A DNA stretch of 64,000 bases from Takakia lepidozioides (taxonomy: Eukaryota; Streptophyta; Takakiopsida; Takakiales; Takakiaceae): positions 55,099,053 to 55,163,052 of the forward strand of contig CM060732.1 of NCBI GenBank assembly GCA_030704615.1, read 5' to 3'. Shown one piece after another: positions 32,744-57,249 of the stretch (positions within the stretch are counted from its first letter, which is position 1; each line of letters opens with the position of its first letter). Below the pieces are notes generated by a model that saw nothing but the letters and a program-made list of their open reading frames with translations, did no database searches and was not told the DNA's origin. The translations under genes and the position numbers were made by a program.

Positions 32744-33062
32744 ACGATTAACTTCTGTTAGGGGATGAGAGCAACAAGCATTGTCGAAATCCAGGGTTTC
32801 GAGATATAAGAAGTTAACCGTTCTCTGGGAATGCTGCCCAGTAATGTCTTACCCTATTACGCAAATAGTCTGTGCAGAATTTAAAACGATCATGGATTGA
32901 AAGCTCCCCCACCGCTCAGCTATGATGTAGCTAGCGTGAAGCTGTGGCCCCACATTGGTTGGAGCAGGAAGATACAAAAGATAGGGGGTTAAGGCATTGC
33001 ATAATCGGCAGGCTTTTTCTCCATGTTTATGGAGGGAACCAAATCGGTGAGTAGTGTGGTAG

Positions 33063-34376
33063 TTACTTGAAAGACGGTGCAGCTGAACATGAAATGTCTC
33101 GTATCCTTGATTGCTTGAGAATCTCTAGGTGGTATGGTATTCGAGCATCCTGGCAAACTATAAAATCTACGCCACATCCCACAATGGTGGGTAGAAGGAT
33201 TACACATTTCCATACAGTCATGACAGTAGGATGAAAATGCTGCGACTTCTGTTCTGATACCTCGTCATTGGCAGGTTGACTGCTGAGCTTGAGAGTCTTG
33301 ATAAGCTCAGACAGTAGTTCTGACTGTTGCAAGAATGCTTTCTCCATTTTGTCGATCCGATCCCTTTCGAGTTGTTGGTTCACAGCGCCAATGGCCATCA
33401 AAGCATTCACCATGTTGGGTTCTTGAGTACTCTTGGGTTGCTCAGTTTGTTTCTTCTTGGATGGTCTTCCTGCAATCCCTAGCATAGCAGCAAACTTAGA
33501 CTTGGTGGATTTGATGTCTCCTTTCTTGGACTCTAAACTGTCTGCAGGGGCACTAAATTTTTTGCTTGGCTGTATAGAATAGTTTGATTCACTTCTCAAG
33601 TAGCTAGAGGAACCTCTTTCTCTTGGAGAGTCCACACTGCATGTTCTGGGCTTGAAAGAACCACTTTTGTCGGTACTAAAATGGTCGCTCTCCTCCTTAG
33701 GCATTTTTACATACAGATTTGGGTGCGCTCCCATGGTAAACTCTAAATTCTCTGGTTCAATATCTTCACTGGGACCAAACTCTTGTCCACTAGTGACTGA
33801 ATGGATTCCATCATCGCCAGGATTCGAGATTTTGACATACTTTCGATTGCTTCCAAGAATTGTGTCCATCAAAGCATACCATTTCCACCGGCTAGCAGGA
33901 AGTTCACCACTGTATTTCTTTCCTTTCTTCTCTCTCTTGTATCGCTTCTTCATCATATCCATCTTCTGCTTGCACTGCATCGTCTCTTTAGGCTTCTTGG
34001 TACCACCACACCTTGCACTCACCTCACCTGCAATTTGATCCCAATGTTTCGCACTCAACTTACCCTTATTCTGCTCAACGTATTTCTCACTCCACGAATC
34101 CAACAAAGACACCACAGCACCTGGGCTCCAATCCCCTCCTTTTTCAAGTTTCTTTTCTCTCCCTCGTGGTGTGAATCGACTATGCCATGAGCTGATCTCG
34201 CAGCACATAGCCTCATTCTGTGTCTTCTCTACTAGTTTACCTGTGGATATGAGATTGCTGAGCTTGGCACTCAACTCCATCATCCTATCAGTTGCGCATG
34301 GTTCACATTCTTCCCCTACATTGCTAGTCAGATCCCCCATCGCTGTCATCTGACATTCTGCTTCATAGGTGTCCAT
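33063..34376 (-). CDS. Trihelix (GT, SIP1/ASIL-like) transcription factor
   Basis: The 437-residue minus-strand frame is from MDTYEAECQMTAMGDLTS. The trihelix DNA-binding domain is at about residues 82-150: GGDWSPGAVVSLLDSW then SEKYVEQNKGKLSAKHWDQI then AGEVSARCG then QCKQKMDMMKKRYKREK, with the spaced tryptophans of the MYB-like fold and the usual amphipathic fourth helix. A long Ser/Lys-rich linker follows, with SKFAAMLGIAGRPSKKK, then a coiled coil near residues 330-375 (NALMAIGAVNQQLERDRIDK, then MEKAFLQQSELLSELIKTL). This layout fits the SIP1 clade, which binds GT elements in plant promoters. The last 50 or so residues (from about HFHPTV) look unlike coding sequence and probably read into an intron or trailer at a GTCATG donor. 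The frame starts about 1.2 kb upstream of the plastid-protein gene on the same strand. Confidence 0.85.
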   Translation of the reverse strand: MDTYEAECQMTAMGDLTSNVGEECEPCATDRMMELSAKLSNLISTGKLVEKTQNEAMCCEISSWHSRFTPRGREKKLEKGGDWSPGAVVSLLDSWSEKYVEQNKGKLSAKHWDQIAGEVSARCGGTKKPKETMQCKQKMDMMKKRYKREKKGKKYSGELPASRWKWYALMDTILGSNRKYVKISNPGDDGIHSVTSGQEFGPSEDIEPENLEFTMGAHPNLYVKMPKEESDHFSTDKSGSFKPRTCSVDSPRERGSSSYLRSESNYSIQPSKKFSAPADSLESKKGDIKSTKSKFAAMLGIAGRPSKKKQTEQPKSTQEPNMVNALMAIGAVNQQLERDRIDKMEKAFLQQSELLSELIKTLKLSSQPANDEVSEQKSQHFHPTVMTVWKCVILLPTIVGCGVDFIVCQDARIPYHLEILKQSRIRDISCSAAPSFK

Positions 34377-34582
34377 TTCACCATGAGGGTGGCAGTGATG
34401 GATCTACCTAGCTGTTTCATCAATTCTAGTGCTCTTTCTCGCTTGTGGGTTGCCAATCCAAGAGACAAACAAACATGTTTATATCTCAGAAGGCCCTTTC
34501 AAATCTTCACAGGTCACACTTCCCCACTTCCTTCTCAGTATAAATACATAGTAATGTACACTCTAACATAATGTCACAGATT

Positions 34583-34649
34583 GGCTGTAGCTTAACACGT
34601 CAAGTGAAAATGACTCTCATTTCCATCGGGGTTCAAATCCCAGCAGCCA
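34583..34649 (+). other. tRNA-like sequence, degenerate
   Basis: GGCTGTA at the 5' end can pair with AGCAGCC at the 3' end in six of seven positions. A box-B match, GGTTCAAATCC (34,630-34,640), and a weak box A, TAGCTTAACACG, are in order. The span is 67 bases and the anticodon stem does not form cleanly, so this is more likely a tRNA relic or SINE head than an active tRNA gene. Confidence 0.3.
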
Positions 34650-35117
34650 CATTCTCTTTACTTGTTCTCGTAGCTGTTGATCTGCAGGAGTCTGTGCAGA
34701 GGGGACAAAGGAAAGCAAGATTCCAGGAGCAAACTGGCAAGCCACATCCTGGGATCCTTTAAATATGGGTTCCCTTACATCCGAAGTAGACACATTGTAC
34801 GAGCTCTGTCTCCCCGCTTCGTTGTTCAGGATTGTGGCCAAATGAATCACACATCAATAGCAGAATGAAATGGGCGTAACAAGAATGTACATGGTTTCAG
34901 TATGGAGCGGAGAAAACTGGGTTGTGTCTTCTTCGTCCCAAGGTACCCAAAACGTTTGGGACCTTTGATGTAAAGGTAACATTGCTATGAGCAGGAAAGG
35001 AAGTGAAAGAATTTAAACTTGATGGCCCTCTCTTTCATGATTTCCTTTGCTAGATGTTTTGTGATTGCCAAGTCCATTTCTAAGTCTGGTCCCATTTGCT
35101 ATGGTAGCCAGCAAAGA
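34650..35117. other. No gene recognised
   Basis: Intergenic sequence upstream of nothing and downstream (in minus sense) of the Pro/Gln-rich gene. No motif is supported. Confidence 0.4.
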
Positions 35118-36620
35118 TTACCTTCTTGGTGGAGATGAATGGGGTCTTTGCTGGGGTGGAGACCTTCGGTGCTGGTGTGGGGGATACCGAGGTGATGAAT
35201 ACCGACCATTGCTTTGGCCTGAGGGAGGAGATCGAGGGGAGGTGGTCCATTGGGAGTGAGAAATGTTTTCATACTGATTTTGTCTTGGATATTGACTTGG
35301 ACTTTGATGCTGTTTCCGCTGGGGAGATTGATTTTGGTGTTTTGTTTGATGACTGATCTTGTGATTTGGTTGGGCAGATTGAGTTGGATGTCGATCGTGA
35401 TAGTTTTGATTCTGAACTGGTCCTGGATATTGATTTTGATGCACATTGACAGTGCGAGGCCTTTGGAATGGAGGGTGGTGAGTGGGGGGATACTGATTCT
35501 TTTGAGAAGGGCCAGGATCCCCATGAGACTTGGGAGATTGATTGGATTGCTGTGGATGCGGGCGCTGCTGGGGAGGGGACTGCAGTCGGGAAGATGATGG
35601 TCTGTGAGGTTGTGGAGAGTGGTCCGGGAAGACTTGATAGGCAGCGCTATGGGTCTCCTGCAAAGGCAGAGCTTGAGTAAACTGAGGATTTTGATAGCTC
35701 CAAGGTTGTGCCATCTGGTCTTGAAAGGATTGATCAACATTCCAATCTGTTTGATGTTGCATGAGATGATCTGGGGAGAATGATTGTCGCGATGGAGGAG
35801 GTCCTTGGACCGTGATGGGTGGAGCTGGGGGCTGCTTCGATGGTGAAAGCCCTTGTACTGGTTCTGATGAAAGGTATGCATCAGATTGTTCCAGGGATGG
35901 TACTGATACAAAAGGGTGCTGTGGTGGTGAGGTTGCAGCAATTATGTGCTGGGGAGGGGACTGCAGTCGGGAAGATGATGGTCTGTGAGGTTGTGGAGAG
36001 TGGTCCGGGAAGACTGGAGGTCTATGTTGATAGGAAGCGCTATGGCCCTCCTGCACAGGCAGAGCTTGAGTAAACTGAGGATTTTGATAGCTCCAAGGTT
36101 GTGCCATCTGGTCTTGAAAGGATTGATCAACATTCCAATCTGTTTGATGTTGCATGAGATGATCTGGGGAGAATGATTGTCGCGATGGAGGAGGTCCTTG
36201 GACCATGATGGGTGGAGCTGGGGGCTGCTTCGATGGTGAAAGCCCTTGTACTGGTTCTGATGAAAGGTATGCATCAGATTGTTCCAGCGATGGTACTGAT
36301 ACAAAAGGACGCTGTGGTGGTGAAGTCGCAGCAATTATCTGTGATGATCTCAGAGAAGAGGGGCTCGTTGGCAGCCTAACTCCTCTCTTTCTCAAGGTTT
36401 CACTCCAATCACCACCTCCATATGCACTTGGCCGATTTGTAAACCTTCTCAGCTGACTGGTACTGGCCCTGCTTGAGCCTGCTCTGGCGGAAATTGAAGA
36501 TCTACTTAACTTCGATGGAGTGTCTGGAGATCTTTCGCTTCCTTCCCCCTCTTCACTTTCATCTTCTGGCAAGAGGGCAGGGTGGATGGAGCCCGCATAT
36601 CGAGGTGCTCTTGCTCGTAC
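35118..36620 (-). CDS. Pro/Gln/Ser-rich disordered protein, long last exon
   Basis: The minus-strand frame is open for about 500 residues after a good splice acceptor (CACTGCAG before 36,620). It begins VRARAPRYAGSIHPALLPED, then has an acidic ESEEGEGSE stretch and a Ser/Arg-rich part, SKLSRSSISARAGSSRAST. Two tandem copies of a 127-131 residue unit follow (IIAATSPPQ, then PFVSVPSLEQSDAYLSSEPV, then MQHQTDWNVDQSFQDQMAQP, then HRPSSSRLQSPPQ). The tail is rich in His, Gln, Asn and Pro and ends SPPRR. No enzymatic domain is visible. The composition suggests a disordered, possibly RNA-linked or prion-like protein (inference). Upstream exons on the minus strand above 36,620 are not resolved. Confidence 0.65.
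   Translation of the reverse strand, partial: VRARAPRYAGSIHPALLPEDESEEGEGSERSPDTPSKLSRSSISARAGSSRASTSQLRRFTNRPSAYGGGDWSETLRKRGVRLPTSPSSLRSSQIIAATSPPQRPFVSVPSLEQSDAYLSSEPVQGLSPSKQPPAPPIMVQGPPPSRQSFSPDHLMQHQTDWNVDQSFQDQMAQPWSYQNPQFTQALPVQEGHSASYQHRPPVFPDHSPQPHRPSSSRLQSPPQHIIAATSPPQHPFVSVPSLEQSDAYLSSEPVQGLSPSKQPPAPPITVQGPPPSRQSFSPDHLMQHQTDWNVDQSFQDQMAQPWSYQNPQFTQALPLQETHSAAYQVFPDHSPQPHRPSSSRLQSPPQQRPHPQQSNQSPKSHGDPGPSQKNQYPPTHHPPFQRPRTVNVHQNQYPGPVQNQNYHDRHPTQSAQPNHKISHQTKHQNQSPQRKQHQSPSQYPRQNQYENISHSQWTTSPRSPPSGQSNGRYSSPRYPPHQHRRSPPQQRPHSSPPRR
35566..36345 (-). repeat. Approximately 381-bp coding tandem duplication
   Basis: GGGAGGGGACTGCAGTCGGG occurs near 35,571 and 35,952, and both copies run on to GCAGCAATTAT-like ends with very few differences. 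One 12-base in-frame insertion (GGAGGTCTATG-type) marks the upstream copy. The frame is kept through both. Confidence 0.88.
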
Positions 36621-36749
36621 CTGCAGTGTTGCAAGAGATAAAACGGTCTCATTTGAACTACGTTGAAGGGCACAACACTGCAAAACAAACCTTTGACATC
36701 CAATTATATCATTTTGGGGCAACACATTGAAGTGGTAGCCGACGCCTTC

Positions 36750-37680
36750 GTGAAGGAAACCCCGTTTGAGGGGACTAACCCAACCGTCTGTGTGTCTGTG
36801 TGTTTGCCAACTTTAAAAAGGGCCTAAAGCCCTGGCCAAGTTGGGTTCTAATTGCTGGGCAGCTCACATACAGCAAGTAGATGCTTCATCACTCTCAGGC
36901 ATTTATTTGTTACCAGCTTGGCAGCTCTTTTTCCCACAGCCCTTTGTATTTGTGGAATGATTTATTAATGACGAGATTACGGTTGAGTCAAAATTTGTCA
37001 GATAGTAGGAGAGTCATACAATGCAGATCTAAGCTTCAACAAGATAATACTTTTGGAGTGATAATGCCCTATGAAAGTACCTTCGCTTGCTGTTCTTGGA
37101 TCAAAGCCAATGCTCTCTTGCACATCTCTGTCAATCGCTCCCTTGAGTTGTTGTTTAGCTGCAAAAGTTGTACATCATTCTTTCAATCATCTTTTTGGAA
37201 GTGGAAATATCATGCACAGCAAGCATGGTTCAAAGTTTATATGTGTAAACTTATTTTTTTGTTCCAGAGGGAGCTGCACCACTTTCCTGGATTAGATTAT
37301 ATCTCATTGACATGATGGAGGTGGTAAAAATCATGTTGTGTTTACGAAACCATCACACACACAGTGCACACAGAATCTCCAACTTTAAGTTGGACTTGAA
37401 CACAGACAAAAGATCGTTTCCTGGTTTTGAAAGGTCCAATCCAATTGGTTCATGACATTAGTAGCGCACTTCACCCCAAAAGTAACCAAGAACAGAATGC
37501 AGTCATTGTTCGTTCCTTGTGTACAGCTCTGGTGTACCCTTCGGGGGAAGTCTGTGGGAGAACATAAGGCCTGTTCGCAGCCAACAACAAGGTGTAGAAA
37601 TTGTTGATGTAGACATCATATAATGTTAATTCCAAGACCTATGCTCTAGCCTCAATTCCACCAAAACGTGGCACTGCCAC
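36750..37680. other. No gene recognised
   Basis: A plus-strand frame at 36,881-37,315 has no recognisable motif. The stretch near 36,857 resembles 30,653, which suggests an old repeat. Confidence 0.4.
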
Positions 37681-37689
37681 TCACAATGT

Positions 37690-40600
37690 ATCTGGGAATA
37701 ATGAGACAGAGATTACATCTTCAATGCCTTGACCTTCAAGAAGGTTTGCTTTAATCTGCATCATCTTGAAAAGCTCCAGTGTTACATTCGCCTCAGAGTG
37801 AAGCCTCCTCAGTGTACCACACTTTCCACCCTGATTCTCTCCTGCATCCAGCCTCCATTCGTTGAGATTTCCTCTCAAAGAATGTCAGCAAAGCCTTTCA
37901 TGATCCAAACCCCATCCTTTTCTTCTGTCCAAACCAGTAACGAGGTGTATGCCATAAGGCTGTGGAAAGCACAGATGAACAAAACCATTATCTCTTTGCA
38001 TTTCTGCACACCAGCTTGAGGTCAGTGCAACGTCTTGGGAACTACAGCACACGCAATCGGGTGGTTGGCCTCTTTGTGAGGACACACTAAATGACAAACA
38101 TAAGATTATTACCTGAAATGTAATCCGAGAGGATTTCCCATACAGCAAGGGACCGGATGGACATCTTTTTGAGCTTGTCAAAGTGCGCGGATGCTTGCTC
38201 TACTTCGAATTTGAGCCTATCATGCACTTCATTAACTCTTGCCAGCTCTTTCTGTTTCATTGCATGTATGTCAAGCTTGTGTCAGCAAGTCAGTTTCAAC
38301 AGGCTTCAGGGGTGCAGAATGATGCGAGGGACTTAGTTATGGCATACAGGCTTAAACACAAGTTAAACTAATGACATTGCAAGTATGGCCACACAGCCAC
38401 ATTGTATATTTGATCTCGACAGTTTTACGACCATAAATTTTTTTGCACATTTGGTCGGTCAATGACCTTAAGTTCCAGAATGGTTCAGGATGTCTTCTCA
38501 CTATCTTCCACTCCAAAAACTTCTTCATTCTGGACTACTCAATGGAAAACATTGCATAATCACAACAAGCTGATCCCTTGAAACTCCCACCATAACCTTC
38601 AATACATACAGGTGCTGTGGAAAGCTGAGTCAGACAGCCATAGGAGCAGGGCAGGGTGAAGAGACTCATTGCAATTGCAAAGAGAGAAGGATATTCTAGG
38701 ATTAACTTTGCATAAATCACCAACATTCATCTAGCAGGTGCAAGCATGATAAGTATGTACCTCTTTTGTGGCATTTGCGGTTGTGCATGCTTTCTGAACT
38801 CTATACTTCACTTCACTCAGCTGAACTGAGGAGTTAGCTTAGGAGAACATGTGCTCCAGGGTTTGGCAATTCAAAGGGAGAGATCTGTGTGGTGTGAGAC
38901 TCACTCTACCCAAGGGTGGTCCATGACTCAATGAAACACCTTTAAGAATGCTTCCCTAGGGCATTCTAGATGCTTAGATCAATTCTGAAGCCATAAAAGT
39001 TGACTTGTATGCCTTATTCAAATATGATAAGGTGGTTTTTGACAACACTTTGTCCAGACAGGCCACATCACCACCATCATGTTTTTGACATGCTGTCAAT
39101 GCATGCTGTGTCAATTCTTCCTCCCCTAATCGTTGAACTTTTTGGGTTGGTGCAAAAGAGAAAAGGAAGTATGGTACCTGAAGCTCAGTGCACTCAATGC
39201 CTTGGGCTGTATACAGAGTTTCGATATTTGATGGAGACTCTGCCAGAAGAACTCGCAACATTCCTCCACTTTCTCTTAGCCTATGCAGCTCCCCTGAAAG
39301 CATGGTTAATCCTATGCATTGTGCAGAAATCAATCGCTAAAACTCACATGTCCTGGAAAATCTCATCCTCATTTGTGGTGCCTGCGGACAAGCACTCTGA
39401 TAATGTCAATTCACTGAAGCATAAGTACCTGCCGAACCCCCATTCTTTGTTCTGTCAAGCCAGGTGGGGACTCAAAGCAATAGACTATTGCAACCCGAGT
39501 CAATAACTCACTCTCATCCCATCCATAGACGTTAGAGCGTATGATGCGCTCTTCAGCATTCGGCTACATCAGTTCATCAAGGGCTAGAACATCTAACATT
39601 GGGTGATAGGAGGGAAACTAGTTCACAGTAACCACTGGCAAAAATTTGGAGAGTACCAATGAGATCAAGGCGTGAAGCTGTGGCGTCCACGAGCTGGTGC
39701 ATCCAAGAATCCTGAAGAAATCATATGCTTTGAAAGCTTAATTCTTTGTACAGTCAGCATCCGTTCAAGCTCAACCAATGCACATCACAGTTCCAAATGA
39801 TTGTAAAGGCTTGGGGAATACTACCCCATGGAGAGAACGAGGAAAGAACAAAAAACTCTTTAACGTCCACGGGAAGCTCAAAAAGCTTACGGGACAAAGG
39901 GAAATAGAAACAAAATAGAAAGGAGAAGTCCAACAATCAGCCACCACAACCAAAAAACTACAACTCAACTTCAACAGATTCTCCAAGGTGGAGGAGAGCC
40001 GCCTTCTCTCACTCATTATAGAACACCTCCTCTGGATGTTATGAATCAAATGATACTTTATAAAGTCCACTGGTAGCTTGAAGAACTTACCGGACAAAAG
40101 CGAGAAGGGAAAAAAAGGTTGACGCCTACCAAAACGATTGTAAATTATGGTGTCTATTCACCCCTGAAGGACTACTGCTTTCTGTTGGAAAGGTGAACAC
40201 CATTTAACCGCCATAACGGGAGCAACTTGGTTGCCCAAACCTCCCCCAAGGTACCCACAAACTAAGTAACCGTTGACCTGGGAGCCCTCTAATAGTTGGG
40301 TTGGCTATAATGAGTGAAATCCAACATACACCTATGTGGCTTTGAACCCACAACCACTTGTAAGGTGGCGTCTGCCCTAAGCACTGCCATCTGTTGGATG
40401 CTGAGAAGAGGGGGGCCTTCTACAAGCAGCCTGAAAACAACTATTCAACACTGAGAGATTCTCCAAAGTGCAGAGCCTCATGTAGATATGCCGCCTTGCA
40501 ACTCTGATCCTCATAATGAAAGATCTCTGTAAGGGTCGGGCTGTTAGGAAATGAAATGAAACTTTATAACGTCCACAGAGGGAGAGAGAGAATGATGACA

Positions 40601-41700
40601 GTTTCTGATTCATGAACATTGATCTGCATTGTCTCCTCACAACAAAAAAGAAAAGCAAAAGATAATATGCGTGTATGACGGTTTGGTTTGACAGGGAGAA
40701 ACAACACTACCATAGCTTGCTTTGATGGGGCTGCAAGTATGTAGGCATCCCGCTTAGCATACTTAAGCAGTTTTGGATCCAGTTTCAATTTAAAAGAATA
40801 TCTCCGGTCCCCTGCACATCATCGATGAATAGACACCCAAAAATTAGAAGGAACAAACAACAGAGTCGGTACATGTAATGTTCACTAACCACTTGTTTAT
40901 ATTCCAAAGAGAGACACTACTGATGGGACTGCTTTGTGGCCTTAGACCATAGGTCTGATGTGGATGGATCAAGGGGGGAGAGGGGTGAAAGAGAAGGGCA
41001 AACGAGGACCACTACCATAGCTGAAAGCCTCCTTCACATGAAGAGAGAGAGACAGAGAAGGTACAGATATGATGTCTGTGATCTGACCTGTGTCTTGTTC
41101 ATCCACCAACTCCAATTCAGAGCCCTCCAAAGGTATGACCCCTAATGGTTCTGTAAATGGTATCTGTAACATCTCAATCGTAAGTCATGACAGGTTGTCA
41201 CTACAATATTTGAGTGAATATATACTATTCAAGCCAGAAGTAGGTAAATAGCAGTGTTGGGCGGTTATTTGATTTCTTTCATAACCTCTGGTTCCGGTTT
41301 TTACGAAATCTTAGAATCAAAGAACCTCCGGTTCCAGGTTTTTAAAGGACAAAACACCAGACAAACTCAATTGGACTGTATGGCTCTGTCAAAGACATTG
41401 AGGCAATTAGCTTTATGAAGGAGAGCTAATTCTGCACTGCAATTAAGGCTCTCATCGGAGAGAATAGCATATCAGCGCTTGGACTTGGATTGAAAAATTG
41501 AATTAAGAAAATGTGTTCACTTGTGGTGCTTACCGAGTTAGTTGAAGGGCACAAAAGCAGAAACAAGGATGGTAGCAGAAATGTACGTTGGTATTGTTGT
41601 GGAAGTAGAAAAGACTAGAGCCTTGCAAAATAAAAAAGCGCTTGTTCCAATGCTTTGATGTACCCACTCGCTTCTCTAACCAGCCTGCAACTTCTGCCAT
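37690..41700 (-). CDS. PH-domain protein with coiled-coil region, multi-exon, partly resolved
   Basis: Exon 1 (41,700-41,587) starts MAEVAGWLEKRVGTSKHWNK, then RFFILQGSSLFYFHN, the first strands of a pleckstrin-homology domain with the usual W-x-K-R-F. Exon 2 (41,163-41,088) gives GVIPLEGSELELVDEQDTG. Exon 3 (40,811-40,711) gives DRRYSFKLKLDPKLLKYAK, then RDAYILAAPSKQAM. Phases agree across these GT-AG junctions. Further likely exons on the same strand are 39,381-39,348, 39,293-39,182 (ELHRLRESGGMLRVLLAESP, then NIETLYTAQGIECTELQ) and one near 38,290-38,110 (KQKELARVNEVHDRLKFEVE, then QASAHFDKLKKMSIRSLAVW), which looks like a coiled coil. PH domains bind phosphoinositides or partner proteins at membranes. 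Whether the downstream exons belong to the same gene is inference, and the 3' end is uncertain. Confidence 0.6.
39850..40130 (-). mobile_element. Degenerate LINE 3' fragment(s)
   Basis: AACGTCCACGGGAAGCTCAA and AAAGTCCACTGGTAGCTTGA with GGGACAAA or GGACAAAA are diverged forms of the AACGTCCGCGGAAAGCTC tail found at 48,088 and 50,040. They lie in the PH-gene intron region. Confidence 0.5.
40440..40585 (-). mobile_element. Degenerate LINE 3' fragment
   Basis: The words GAAATGAAATGAAACTTTATAACGTCC and, next to it, ACTCTGATCCTCATAATGAAAGATCTC match the tail and the coding end of the same LINE family in shuffled order. Confidence 0.55.
41252..41350 (+). mobile_element. Solo hAT terminus, same family as 6604-7405
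   Basis: CAGTGTTGGGCGGTTATTTG followed by GGTTCCGGTTTTT repeats the left end of the complete element. No matching right end was found nearby, so this copy looks truncated. Confidence 0.65.
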
Positions 41701-41999
41701 ACTCCACAACACCGCCTTCTCCCCACCACCAGGGTATCCAATTTTCAGTGCATAGATCACAACTTCATGTGCTAAATTTCCTAACTCTTGTTCTTGTCTT
41801 CAGTATCATGTCAAAGCCAGTCCCTTGCAACAATCAATCGCCCCTACAATCTGAAATAACAAATGCAGGACTTCTAGGGCACGGGCACTTTCAGTCTATA
41901 TTCAATACCCTGGGACAACGTTGCTGGAGGGCTAGTATTTCCAGAAGACCGGTACTGTCACACCTAACTTTCTGAGATCGGTCAATGGGTACGTTATAT

Positions 42000-43500
42000 C
42001 TCTCCTCCAAGTGGAAAACCAACAACCAAGTAGACCTTCTTTCCTGTATGAGGCTCTTCGGCAACTTTTGGTGTGTTCTTTCTGTTTTACTTTGTCCCAT
42101 GGGCCCTCTGGGTCCACTGTGGCTGTTATAAAGTTCCCTTATTTCTGTCCCTGGATCTCTCCTTGGATATCTCTCTGGTTCCTGCATCATGTTTTTTCCT
42201 CCCTTGGACCTAGGTTAGGAATGCTGCCTATAGGGTGCACACTTGTCTTAATCCCTCTCCACCCCTTGTAATAATGAATGTGACTACAGTAATGCAGCTT
42301 GTATAATGCTGACTTCAGATCGTGGTTATGCAACTTGGATTGACAATCACTGTAGTTGGCTTCTCCATGTAGTTGGCTTCTCAATGCTCATGCTGGATGT
42401 TTGGGGTAACCAGCCAATGTCATTGCAAAAGAGGGTCGAGCAAGAGATAACCTGATTATTCATAGCCATTGTTGCTCCTAAAGCCTCTTCAATCTCCTAG
42501 CTGTGTCTTTCTCTTTTCTGCCCTCCAATCCTTCCTCCCTTGAGTTCCTAGATAAGTTCCAAAAGCATCAAAGTCCTGCAAGGCAGTTGTTCAATTTGCA
42601 AGATAAAAAATTGACCCTGGAACGTCTCCTTTTGGTCCTGCTTGCAACTCACAGATTACCCTTTCGGTTTTCTTTCATAGGCCCCTGATTTTCAGCTGTC
42701 CCTGTTCTTGGTTTCAGTGGTTCTTTTGTGTTGACCTACTGTGGTACCCAGCCAAAGGGCTTCCTGCAGGAAAAACAAATCTGTTCTTATCTACTCGTAT
42801 TCTTATCTCTCTTGACCTCAGCTGAGGAAGGCTTCCCCTTGACTTCCACAAGCCAGGACATTCGGAAAACCAAGTTCGGATTGAGACTCGAAGGACGAGA
42901 GAGACAGAAATGGAAACTAGGAAATGGACCTCTCTACTACTAACTGACTTCTAGACCTATTGCACGGATGAAAGATGTCAAAGGTAGATGAAAACAGAGA
43001 ATGGCAAGCTCCCGGACACCCTTTGTGAAACTCGCAGTATATTTCAATTGGGCTGAAGCCCCACCATACAATGAATGCCTCGCTCACAGGATAGCATCTA
43101 AACACCTTCCTTTGCTAAGCGCAGAAACCCCACTGGCAGGTGCCTGACTACGCATCTTGCAATCGATTGGGAACGGCGTGGAATCTGTCAATACTCTCCG
43201 TTGGCACCAGAAAGAGTATTTCTCACGTGTCGGGCGATTAAGTTGCCCAGCTCTGATTCTTGAACTCCGTCCGCAACAGCATCAACCGTGTCCAATCTCC
43301 AGCTCAGGTCGATAGCCTAACACCCCCAGGCTCATTGATAGTGTTAGACAGCACTGAAAGTCCAATTGATAGTGTTCAGAATGGCGGAAGGATATCATCG
43401 TGATGTAAACCCGGAATCCACAAAGGTCAGCACAGCTTCGGTTGTCACTCCCTGCTTGGCAGCGCTCAACGTAATTACGGCTCGAGATGAGCCGATTTCA
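42000..43500. other. No gene recognised; faint LINE relic near 42,090-42,145
   Basis: TTTGTCCCATGGGCCCTCTG, then GTCCACTGTGGCTGTTATAAAG, is a distant match to the LINE tail on the plus strand. The remainder, up to the 3' end of the RecQ gene, has only short frames. Confidence 0.4.
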
Positions 43501-43531
43501 TGATGGAAAGCCAAGTTTTCCAATGGCTCCC

Positions 43532-57249
<13,718 letters not shown>

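Noticed and set aside
34539-34548. TATA-like TATAAATACA on the plus strand
   Set aside because: No plus-strand gene follows. The nearest gene (trihelix) runs the other way.
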